A DNA stretch of 64,000 bases from Nematostella vectensis. Its lineage: Eukaryota; Cnidaria; Anthozoa; Actiniaria; Edwardsiidae. This document shows positions 50,201 through 60,300 of this stretch, piece after piece. The first letter of the stretch is position 1; each line of letters opens with the position of its first letter. Below the pieces are notes generated by a model. That model was not told the DNA's origin. It saw only the letters and a program-made list of their open reading frames with translations, and ran no database searches. The position numbers were made by a program, and so were the translations under genes. The stretch lies in contig NC_064038.1 in assembly GCF_932526225.1 (NCBI RefSeq), forward strand, positions 11,345,070-11,409,069, read 5' to 3'.

Positions 50201-53200
50201 TCTTATGGACTGGAATAGCACCGTTAGTCTCGTTCTGAGAAAAAAAAAAACATATTTGAGTTAGCGGCACAAGGTGATGCAATGTATGCTTAAAAGGGGT
50301 ATTTCCCCATTTAAAAATAGATTTGTTTATTTTATCCACTATATTAACTTGGTCATAAAACATATTTTCTTAAAATGTTGAGAAACAGTACACAAACAGA
50401 TGGTCAGCTAGGGATGGAAGTATCCATCAAGTAACCAAAAAAGACTGACAAGTATTAGCAAAACATGTATACTAGGGCAGTACCTACGCCACCGAGTCCC
50501 CCCCCCCCCCAAGCCTCACTTTCTCTCTCCAGGGAATCCTGACTACAGCCCCCCCCCCCCCCCCCCTTGTCCAGGGAATCCTGGCTACCCCCGCCCTCCT
50601 CTCTCTTTTTCTCTGTCTATTTTTCTCTCTAGGGAATCCTGGCCACACCCCATCCCTCCTCTCTCTTTTTCTCTGTCTATTTTTCTCTCTAGGGAATCCT
50701 GGCCACACCCCCTCCCTCCTCTTTCTTTTTCTCTGTCTATTTTTCTCTCTAGGGAATCCTGGCCACACCCCTCCCTCCTCTCTCCTTTTCTCTGTCTATT
50801 TTTCTCTCTAGGGAATCCTGGCCACACCCCCTCCTCTCTCTTTTCTCTGTCTATTTTTCTCTCTAGGGAAACCTGGCCACCCCCTCACTCCCCAGAAAGC
50901 GCTGGCTATACCCCCCCCCCCTGTCCAGGGAATCCAGGCCACCCCTCCCTCCACGGCTTCGCCTCTGACTTAATCACTTACTACAGGGGTCATGGTGGGC
51001 ACATTGAGTTTTCCGAATCTGGCGTCATCTATGGGCGTGACCGGGTCGTAAGGAGCGGGTAGAGCTGATACCAGTCCTTGGGATCTTAATGAGATAGTTA
51101 GACATTAAAAACACATGCGTGTCACACGAGAAACGAAGCATAAGTAGGGGAGATACTAATATTTTGAACCTGTTTATTTTTGAGGAGTATCATATGAGTG
51201 AAGGCGTTTTTTCCCTTAATTTCGTTCATTCAAATTTCTGTTAACATACATTACGTAGATAAACTTGATGATCTTGTCATAATTATCATCATTATCATAA
51301 TCATCATCGCAATCATCACTTGGGAGGCATGAAGACCTGACACTCCTCAGGGACTGGGAATCCATTGTCATCTAGGAAAGGGCCCGTTTTTCACCGCACA
51401 TTATAAACTTCCAATCATGAGACGTAAAAGAACTCCCTTAGAAAATCGCGCTTGGTTTGAGCTAGCGGAAGGCTCGAGTCAAATATTTTGAGGGATATAG
51501 TCAATTACGTTTGATATCGCAAGTTCCCTGTATTTTACTCACTTTTTATTGTTGTTGTTGTTTTGTAGGAGAATTATTTCCAAGTCTATGTGCTTGGCGC
51601 TCTTTAACACAGAATACGATGACGTCCCGAAAACAAATCTGTTCAAGTTATCATCTGTAGATTGAACATATAATCAAAATCGGTCAAATAGATTTTAGTA
51701 ACATGATTTATCTCGAATTAGCACCCTCTAATGTACGCACCCTGTTTTAAAAAGTAGCCCCTTCTTTTCGCCAAATTGTTTATTAGGAAGAGTCTATTGT
51801 AAGTTCTTAGGACAATCAAACACACTTGCATATCTATCTTATTTTAACAACCCTAGGGAACCCCCTGACTACACCTCGGCTAGCACTACCAACATGACTA
51901 TTTTTTTCATACCGGGTGCATTCAGCAGACGTGAGCCAACGAAAGAGCGTGTCAAGACATTCAGCGCCTTTTGACCTTCCACGTCCTCGCCTTCGTTAAT
52001 TTTGATCAATTTTTTACTCCGCGTGACACTGCGTAGGGCCGCGTGACGAAACCTGTCGAAAGACGAATTTCTTAAGAGACGGATATACGGAGAGAGGTAC
52101 GGTCAGACATACAGTCAAACACTGACGGATAAACGAATTCTTTAAGAGACGTACAGTCATACACTGACGGATAAACGAATTTCTTAAGAGACGGGTAGAC
52201 GGACAGTGAGACAACCAGACACAAAAAACAGACGTTGTACGGACAGACAGAAGGACGGACAGAGAAAGGATATGACAGAAGGGCAAAAGACAGAGGAATA
52301 TTAAAAGACAGTGAAGGGACGGACAAACAAACAGCCAAAAGGACTGTCGGATTGACAGACGGACGAACAGAAACAAACAGACTTACGTGAAGACATAGAC
52401 TGACGAACACACAAGCAAACAAACAGACTTACGTACGGACAAAGACTGACGGAAAGACAGAGTAACGGAATGACCGAAAGAGTCAAAAGTCAGAGACATA
52501 GATAAACAGGCTGACGGACACACAAGCAAACAAATAGACTTACGTACGGACATAGAATGACGAAAAGATAGAGTAACGGAATGACCGAAAGAGGTCAAAA
52601 CTAAGAGACATAGATAAACAGACAGACGGACAAACAAGCAAACAAACAGACTTACGTACGGACATAGAATGACGAAAAGATAGAGTAACGGAATAACCGA
52701 AAGAGGTCAAAACTAAGAGACATAGATAAACAGACAGACGGACACACAAGCAAACAAACAGACTTACGTACGGACATAGAATGACGAAAAGACAGAGTAA
52801 CGGAATGACCGAAAGAGTCAAAAGTCAAAGACATAGATAAAAAGACGGACGGACGAACGAATCAAAATTAACGTAAGAGTTAAAAGACAGAGAAACAGAC
52901 TGACGGAAGGACAGGCAAACAAACGGAGAGACAGTCAGACAGACGAGCAAACCGACGGACAGACGCAAGGACTGAGAATCAGGCGGACAGACAGACAGGT
53001 AGAAAGACAAAATGATAACGCACCTGAGTCGCGTGGTGGCCGCATTCTGTGGTTGCGCCTGCGACTGTTTCAAGTGTTGCAGCGCCAGCACTACGTGTTC
53101 AGCGGTCTGGTTGGAGTTCTCGTCAGGCTTCTGTCCACGCCATAACGTAACTACGTCCCTACGAATAAATAATATTAGGTTTATAATAACGTAAAGTACG

Positions 53201-56200
53201 TCTCCACGAATGAATATTACAAAAGTAGGTTTATTATAACGTAAACTACGTCCCTTCGAATAAATAATACAAAACTCGGTTTATCATAACGTAAGTACGT
53301 CCTTACAAATAAATAATATTACTAGAATATCATACACAACCTATTTTATCTGATCAAATTAGCATTTTATAACTGACGATCCAAAAATGAGTACATACCT
53401 GAGCTTGTCTCTACTTTTCGTCAGGTTTCTCAAGTCCTTTTCGCTGTTAGAAAACATACAACTAATATTTAACAATTATTTCATTTCCATTGAGGTGGAT
53501 AGTGGCGAAATATTATTAAAGCCACTATCCGTTTTAGTATATATAACGAGCTTTAGAGCAATGTTCTTTTCGGAAGCACTTGCAAATCGGCTGTTACACC
53601 CGCCATTTGGCTTGATTTCGGGGCGCAGGAAAATATCCACCTCCTAGGAGGTGTATATTGCATTTTATCCCGAGTTTCTCAATCAATCAAATCGCTTGTT
53701 CTTGCGAAGTTCCCGAGTTTTATATACTAATAGTAAGTATTCCAGCTCTTGGAGAGAAATGTAGAGATACACTAACGAAAGAGCCAGGCTCAACGATCTC
53801 TGAGAATTACAATGTCAAGGAAGCCTATCTTACGTTGTCAAGGTAACTTACCTTACACTGCCCCTGTGCTGTTCGAGGGCTCGCAGCTCCATTGACCGGT
53901 GGATCATGGCGTGACTCGAAGGTGCATCCGTAAACCCTAATACGCGAACCTGCAGATGCGAATAACTGCTGGTTTCACTAACGACATCACAATTACGGGC
54001 TTGCTTAACAAAGCGAACAAAGCGCTAAAGAATTTCGATCAACCAATCCCTTCTTATTGTTCATAATTGAAAATACAGCGGCATATTTGCAAGAAAACTT
54101 TAAAATAACCATCCACGATTGAAGTCTGCTACTTTATTAATTATATTTGATTGAAAGTTTCTTAGTTATTTGCTTGAATTAACCGATGGAAATGGATTCT
54201 TTGTGTCAACCGGTATTGTGCGGGAGGGTAAAAATGGCGGCGCGATTGGGCTTCTTTAAGCCGACTGGTGGACGCAATATGAGACCCACGAAGAGATTAC
54301 AGGCGTTAGAAGTACATGTTGTATCATTAGTCAGTATTTGCTTTACAAAAACGATCGACAGCATACTAACAGTGAGTAACGAGTTGTCTTGTAAATCAGC
54401 CTTTGAACCCTAGAAGAAAAAACGAAAGAACAAGTGGGAAAAAAAAGACATAGATCAACCTAAACCGCAATGATGGACAGAAAGACGAATTAGAGGTGGA
54501 CTACAAAGTACAGACTAAGGCGAACTGCCTAATTCAACCTTATTCGACAGTGTCGTAGCAGGACTAGGAATATTGGAGGGGAACAATACAGAAACATTTA
54601 GAAAAAAATTGAGGGAACAGCCACGCCCCTCCTGGTCATTCCCTTATAATTTTTGAAAATATTGGGGGGGGGGGGGACGTGCCCCCAGCGCCCCACCCCC
54701 TGCCACGGCCCTGTTCGGGAAGAGATGGACATAAGAAGCTTATGAAAATGCTTAGAATTGTACCAGAACGCGGGTTGCGGAACGGAGCGAAATCTGGACT
54801 CAACTGAGCTTTATAGAGAAAATGGGTTTCTTAACGCTGCATTTGGCAGTTTGGCAAGAAAATAACTAAAAGAAAGTTAAATACGACTATTTAGTAGTTG
54901 TTTCAAATTGATTTCTTTTGTGAATCGCAGCGCGGAGACCCAATTATATTATGTCCCTGAATTGAATTTCAGCTGAATTCCCACATTGAACCGTTCTAAA
55001 CTCCGGCCCAACACCCCTCATTTTTTCGACAGTCGGCATTTTTGCACCTAGAAGTAGCGTATGTTTTTAACTTTTCCGCGCTTTATTTGCGCAATGTAAA
55101 TCTAGCTTGAAAACGGTTTTGTTACAGTAGAGGTAAGATTTGTAACGCGTGTAACGCAAAGTATATGGCGAAAGGTTTTGCAGTCTGTTACAGCCGCATA
55201 TAATCAAGTAGCAAAACTACTTATGTTGGATGGATAGAGGTATTGTTGTGGTTTTAAACTGTGAAAACACTTTGAATAATATTTTTCAAGGCAAAAAAAA
55301 AAAAAAAAAACAACGAAAGTAAAATGGAAATGAAATTCACGTTACTATTTACAGACAAATTCAGAAATTCACCCTAAGCATTGCATCCACGATAAAGTAT
55401 TTTTAGTATGTTTTAGTAAGTTTTTAAAAAATAATAAAAATGTAAAAAAAAATAATTAATTTAGAAAATTGATGAGTGGTAACGGTCTATTGTTAGTACG
55501 CCTTTAAGCAACCCTTTGATAATTTTTTTCTAAGTCGAGACCCCCAGATACGCTGTGACGTAAACTCTTTTCGTTGTTTTATGTTTAGAAGTTTAGAACT
55601 TTTTGTGGCTACTTTGCGGTTTACCGGCTAACTGTGCAGTGTTGAAAACTGAAAATGGGATTTGGGAACTTATTTTGAACAAAATCAACACGAATACTAC
55701 TGTAAGATTATCGATTATACTGGTCGTGGGATATCAAATGGATTGCTTTAACGGTGTTTGCAAGCAAGGGATAAACTAAACGATTAATCGATCACATCGA
55801 TCACAAGTGGGATTGTTAAAAAAACTTCTCTCCTTAGCCAACACGGGGCAATGTATCACAAGTTTTTTCTTGATTGTTTTGCGAGGTTTAGCACTAGAGT
55901 TTCCAAAAATTTTGAAATTTTCTATTAAGCTTTTGGATGTATCCGAAATAGGGAGTAAAATTTGTACTTTTATTATAAATTAAGTACACGATTTTGGTAA
56001 TATTTGGGAATGAGCGAAGCAACAAAGAGCAGGGATTTGAGAGGGCTTTAATCTGGATCGTTTCTGTGGTAAATTTTCTTAAAAACAAACAAATATCAAA
56101 ACATTTCAATCTCCAACATAAAAAAAAAAAATAAAAAATAGGCGGAAAGCGAAACCCGATCTTGTAATTGCGCACTTTATAATAAATACGTGTTTTGGCG

Positions 56201-57398
56201 TATCCGAGTTGTCTGTCCAAGTGTTTTTGAATTTGGATTCCTCTCTCACATTTGTGCTAATTGAAAGATTTGACATGAAGTAAAGTATAGTAAAGTCATG
56301 GAATGACTCCAATTAAGCGCATTTAAGATGTTATGGGGTCGTTCTGACAGATTTGTGCATCGCTAAGTTTACTCGTGTTTCATAACAGTCTAATGCTGGC
56401 ATCTAGTGTTATTTGAAGATTTGTAGTGATAACACAAAGGCATAAAGTACCTATGGATTACGACCTTTACGGTATAATATCCCGCCACGGGATAGATCTT
56501 AATTGCGAATAATAAAGCATTATCAATACAAATTAGCTTATGGGAAAATCGACGAAAAATGTTTGAATAATAACTAAGCAAGGCATACACAACCAAAAGA
56601 ATAAACAAAACGCAAAATGGTATCAGACAGAAGCTAATGTGCGATAACAAAGCATGTAATGTTAACAGTGAAAATGATAACAATTACCTGGGGTGGATCC
56701 ACGCTTAGGATCTTGCCTCTGTTTCTACACCACCACCCATGGTCCGTACACCAGGCTGTCAGCACGAGTAGGGGGAAAAAAGCTAAGGTCATAAAGGCCT
56801 CCCAAAGCTCAATGACTTCAGGACTGTTCCACTGTATCACGAACAACATCCAGACGTATGCAAACATTGACCACACCGCCGTAACGACAAATACTCCAAA
56901 CTCGCGGATTCGTTTCACTGTACCGTTAGGTACGCTCACAACGCAAACGGCAGTGATCAAAAGGAGGTTGAACGAAGCGGAACCGACGATTGTAAAGGTC
57001 CCTAGACCGTCTGTTGCAGTGGTCTGTCCTAGCGCAAGCTCTTGTCCCGTTTCAACAACGGCGAGTAGAATCTCCGGCGCAGACGACCCAAGCGCCATAA
57101 GAGTCAAGTTTGCTACGGTCTCGTTCCAAACGAAGACTTCGATCTCGACACTTTCGCCTTTCTCGTGGTCATAACGAGTCACTTTTCTCTTTTTACTTGT
57201 GATAACTTCGATACAACTCATGAATATGTCGGCTACTATGGCGATGCCCAGGAACAAGTAGAGCATCCCTAAAATGTAAAGAAATCCACGAATGCCATCG
57301 TTCCAAAGGTTTTCTGCCGGTAGAAGAAGCCAACTTTCGAAGCAGGGTGGACTATATTCGACGACATAACCACGACTGAAATTTGTCCTGTAAGCCAT
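39300..57398 (-). CDS. SLC8: Na+/Ca2+ exchanger, SLC8 (NCX) family, 17 coding exons
   Basis: Exons (minus, in order): 57398-56688, 53949-53852, 53443-53399, 53158-53024, 52052-51913, 51076-50982, 50234-50022, 49658-49490, 46123-46000, 45712-45571, 45138-45051, 44809-44719, 44608-44486, 44063-43988, 42153-42000, 40714-40539, 39431-39300. All junctions are GT-AG and phases agree, giving 903 aa (vertebrate NCX about 930-970). Exon 1 carries the first membrane half with the alpha-1 repeat (GSSAPE at 104-109, IVGSASFN at 137-144). Residues 238-424 are the cytosolic loop; about 425-535 and 537-653 are the two Calx-beta domains. Exons 13-17 give the second membrane half with alpha-2 (GTSLPD at 774-779, [16 protein letters not shown]). 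It exchanges Na+ for Ca2+ at the plasma membrane. The autoinhibitory (XIP) stretch after membrane segment 5 is not conserved. Several acidic Ca2+-sensor residues of the Calx-beta domains are replaced, so regulation may differ. The upstream untranslated exon was not found. Confidence 0.95.
39758..40355. repeat. 77-bp minisatellite, about 8 copies
   Basis: Units contain CACCTTGACAGTTTTGTGAA, GTAAACCAATAAGGATGC and ATCTGATACGACGCGCGCTA. It lies in NCX intron 16. The first and last units are most divergent, typical of array edges. Confidence 0.9.
40735..40800 (-). pseudogene. decayed duplicate of the start of NCX exon 16
   Basis: On the minus strand CTTCCGCTTTATTGCCGCAG followed by GTATAAATAGCG mirrors the true acceptor CTTCCTCTTTATTCCGCAG with GTAGCAATAGTG, 66 bp downstream. 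Spliced in phase it would read [15 protein letters not shown] and stop, against [13 protein letters not shown] in exon 16. It is a partial exon copy that would truncate the alpha-2 repeat if used. Confidence 0.65.
42237..42410. repeat. family B repeat, copy in NCX intron 14
   Basis: Shares CATCGGCTGTTTTGGGGAAG-type sequence, GGTAAATAAAGTATTACAC and an end like GGTGTGGCTGACAATGGC with the 38650-38886 element. The left end is degraded. Confidence 0.65.
43385..43640. repeat. family B repeat, reverse copy in NCX intron 14
   Basis: Contains AGCCGATGGAAATGGATGC and GACTCGGCATTGAGCGGGAG, the reverse complement of the distal part of the 6726-7045 copy. Confidence 0.6.
43672..43955. mobile_element. 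CAGGCCCGT-family MITE (hAT-like), copy 4
   Basis: The ends CAGGCCCGTACCCAGG and, reverse-complemented, CAGGCCCGTACCTAGG are inverted repeats, with TTATG on both sides as a 5-bp target duplication. It has long internal G and C runs. It lies in NCX intron 14, ending about 30 bp from exon 14. Confidence 0.8.
44173..44356. repeat. (GAT)n microsatellite with GGC/GGT tail
   Basis: About 40 GAT triplets, one GTT interruption, then GGC and GGT runs and a few ATG. It lies in NCX intron 13, between exons 14 and 13. The poly-Asp, poly-Ser and poly-His open frames across it are artefacts of the repeat. Confidence 0.95.
45233..45487. mobile_element. TTAA-flanked MITE, family A copy 3
   Basis: TTAA lies at 45233-45236 and 45484-45487. 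The left end AGCCCCACTGTCACCAGTTT differs slightly from the right (AGCCGCATTGTTACTAGTTT, reverse complement). It lies in NCX intron 10, about 84 bp from exon 10. Confidence 0.8.
46425..49500 (-). repeat. 55-bp minisatellite built from NCX exon 8 and its splice donor (about 56 copies)
   Basis: On the minus strand each unit reads CCCCTCCCCTGAGGGGATTA, then CAGACATCATTGATGACGAT, then AGTATGTAT and either GAAGAA or TAAAAAT. Exon 8 contains AAGAACCCCTCCCCTGAGGG, GATTACAGAC and, after about 30 bp missing from the unit, ATCGATGACGATA followed by the real donor GTATGTATTAAAAATCC. So the unit equals the exon 3' end plus splice donor with one deletion. Two main variants (ttcttcata and tttttaata on the plus strand) alternate or occur in blocks. 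The array fills nearly all of intron 8 and runs directly into the exon 8 boundary at 49490. Since 55 is not a multiple of 3, the copies are not a repeated coding frame. Confidence 0.95.
50580..50878. repeat. 60-bp tandem repeat, about 5 copies
   Basis: Units of about 60 bp containing TTTTTCTCTGTCTATTTTTC and TCTAGGGAATCCTGGCCACA. Long C runs flank both sides. It lies in NCX intron 6. Confidence 0.9.
52060..53010. repeat. GACA/GACG-rich satellite with about 112-bp higher-order units
   Basis: A degenerate GACA-type repeat. Between about 52378 and 52850 it has four higher-order units of roughly 112 bp, each containing CAGACTTACGTACGGACATA and GAGTAACGGAATGACCGAAA. It fills NCX intron 4 between exons 5 and 4. 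The many open frames across it on the minus strand are artefacts. Confidence 0.9.
54040..54265. repeat. family B repeat, reverse copy in NCX intron 1
   Basis: Contains ACCGATGGAAATGGATTC, GCGGGAGGGTAAAAATGGCG and TTGAAAATACAGCGG, matching the reverse complement of the 6726-7045 copy. Confidence 0.6.
54600..54715. mobile_element. partial G-rich MITE end
   Basis: A G run followed by a sequence whose reverse complement is CAGGGCCGTGGCAGGGGGTG, similar in style to the CAGGCCCGT family. No left end is clear. It lies in NCX intron 1. Confidence 0.35.
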
Positions 57399-60300
57399 GA
57401 TGGTAGTGCTATGAATAACAGTGTACTTGACAATTGGAACTGCTAATGTGCAAATTGATTGAAATCTCGCACGTTTGCCGTAGCTTGTGTAGATTCAACC
57501 GACGCTAGATAAATGTAGATTCTACAGATCCGAGCAATGGATCATCTCGGGCCATAACTTCAAAGCCAGGAAGCTGAACTTTGATTCAATATGTGGAAGT
57601 CGCGGCCAAGTCGTCTCGGTAATAATTTACATATGCAAAGTCTTGTCTTTCTGGTCAACGTATTGCATCGGCTTATTCGCGGTGTTATCCAACTCGGCAA
57701 AGAGACTCTCGCAGAATCCTATACACAAACAAATGGTGACTTCAGCGGAAAAATATAATACTACCCTTCAGAGCCTCGCTCTCGGCTCTCTACTGAACCC
57801 TATCACAGGTGTCAGGGGAAATGAGACTATCAGTGACCATGGCAACAACGCTAATGGTAAAACAGCAATTTCTTAAGCCTAAGTAATTTTCTGTTAGAAA
57901 CTTAGCAGATTACAAGGACAGGTGAGGGTGGGGTTAAACGGCTCCAAACTCAATGATCGTAATCGAATAAAAGTCAAGCGAAAAACGTGACTATTATTGT
58001 CGAATGACATCCTGACATTTGGCAGCTTCTCCCGTCTGAGTTGACCTTCTGGTGAAAAACATCACTGTGTTCGGCAAACATACGGGCTGGCCGGCTGCGC
58101 TAATAACGCCCACTCTAGACTATTATAGATTGTTTTTTTTTAGTATCATGTTGTGTATAGAAAATTTGACCGAAATTCCTTACAGTCTGGAAAAAAAAGT
58201 ACTCTTTCATTTATTAGTTAGCGAGAAAAAAAAGGGGCAGGTCTAATTTTCTTGTACTTTTCTTTTTAGAATTGACAAATAACCACTGCTCAGAAATGCT
58301 ACGTCGCACAAGAATAAAATATCTTAAAACAGAGAAAGATTAAACTTCAATAGTGGTCATGATAAGTTAAAGCCCGAAAACGCGTGCACTTTCAGTCACG
58401 TTTTGTAAATTAAAACAAAACAAATAATTATTAGAATACTCCGTGATTCTTATCTCGTCACGCGGAAAACCATATATCACTAAGAGCATGTGTTCCTCAC
58501 AGTAATAACCATTATGCTGTTCGTTTAATATGGAATTTCGTCCTTTTTAACCAATGTATATGCTCTTGCCTCAACATTCATGTGGTCTACTCTTTCAGCT
58601 CATTTCAAGGTTGCCTCAGGCGAATAAAGTGCAATGTTTGCCCTTTCAACATGTTATTCCCGTGAAATTGCCTCACTTAAATCGTCAGAATAGTCCTTAA
58701 TTTTATATTCTACTATTCTTAGTAAAAGGCTATCACTGGAACGTGTGATGTACCGTGTACGTGGTGCGTGTGATTGAAGTGTTACCATGTGCGTATAGGA
58801 TGTTAGCGCGTGTAAAACCCGCGTGTACGTTCAGCGAGTGAGTGGAACGTGTGAAGTGAGTTCCGTTAACTTGAAAATTGCATGTACTGTTAGAGTGTTC
58901 CCATGTTAGTATAGGATGTTCGCGCGGGTAGAACCTGCGTGTAGTGTGCGCGCGCGTGTAGGTTAGGTAAAGAGTTTGCGTGTTATCGTTTTCATTCAGA
59001 AATGCCGACGCCGGCTTCCACAGCTACCATAATGCAGCACAGTTTTTTGAGAAAAATAGTCTGTAAGAGTTCCCGCTAGCAGAGGCATCTTTATCCTTGT
59101 ATTTCACATAAAAAATGTCAAAAATATTTCGTTAAGATTTTAGCATGTTTTAGAATTTATTTAGTTAGAATTCAGACGTTCAGAATTTAAAAAGAGGCCT
59201 CTGCTAGCAGGAAAGTAATAGAGCGTATAAAAGGAAAAAAGACAAATTTTCAAAATTACATGGAAATATTGTGTGAAATCAAAAGTATTTGTCTTGAATT
59301 TTGAGCGTAAAATTCCCATTGGTGTAAAACCGAATACCGAATAAATATTCGATTGAATGGAATATTACCTTTTTTCAGGTTTAAGCTGGTAGGGTGAGGC
59401 AGCCAGTCAAATCTCCGTCTGAGCGTTGTTTGTAAATTACGCAATCAACCTCTATAACAACATGAATGAATTCAGCGGTGTTTTTGTCGTAGAAATAAAG
59501 AGCAATCCTAAATTAAATTTTGGGCGCTCGCTTCCGTATAACATCAATTCTAATTCAGCTTAAGTAATCTTCATTTCCGAGACGCTTTTATTCGTCTGGG
59601 ATTGATGGAGACTCCATTTTGAATAAGAATGTCTAATTTCAAGTTGAGGCTGTGGTGTTCTTACATTGGAGAAGGCTGAAAATGCTCTTAAATTTGAAAA
59701 TATAAAAAGTATATAAAAGTAGATACTATATGAAATATTAGAAAAAGAATTATACACAGGATCAATAACAATAATATTCAGGGTAGTTGTTATGAATACA
59801 ATTTGAATCTGCATTTTAAAATGCAACAAAACAATATTATGCTGCTATTGAGACAGGCATGTTTTTGGCGACATCAGGCTGGATGTTTTTATGAAAAATT
59901 TATAATACATCACAAGATCACACTAACTAAAATATCTTGCTGCCATCTGAGCCATGACATGTTTTAAGCATGCTCTTAGAATTTGGTTAAACATCAGGCT
60001 GGACGTTCTTATAAAAAAGAGTGTACACTATTTAATCGAGGAATAGCGGGAATCCAAACCAACATTATGCGTCTTACTTAATCCCATGCATGCTTTTCTT
60101 CAATTAACTTTAGTTCATGTTCAGGGAAGACTTTCTGTGATCCCAGTTAAAGCACAGCGTATACTTAAATATGCTTTCTTAAAAGTCGTTCTGGCTGCTA
60201 CTAACGATACTTGTGAAACGGTTATGCGGTTATGCTTGGCGCTGATTGGCTTAACTCCTTCTCTATTTCAATTTGGTTTTAACATTCTTTGCCGCTTACT

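Noticed and set aside
52014-53091. Overlapping minus-strand open frames of 60-120 codons rich in Val, Cys, Leu and Ser
   Set aside because: They are repeats of one another in different frames from the GACA-type satellite. Only the part above 53024 (NCX exon 4) is coding.
57643-57876. 77-codon plus-strand frame upstream of NCX
   Set aside because: No domain, no splice context, and it sits where NCX promoter or leader sequence is expected.
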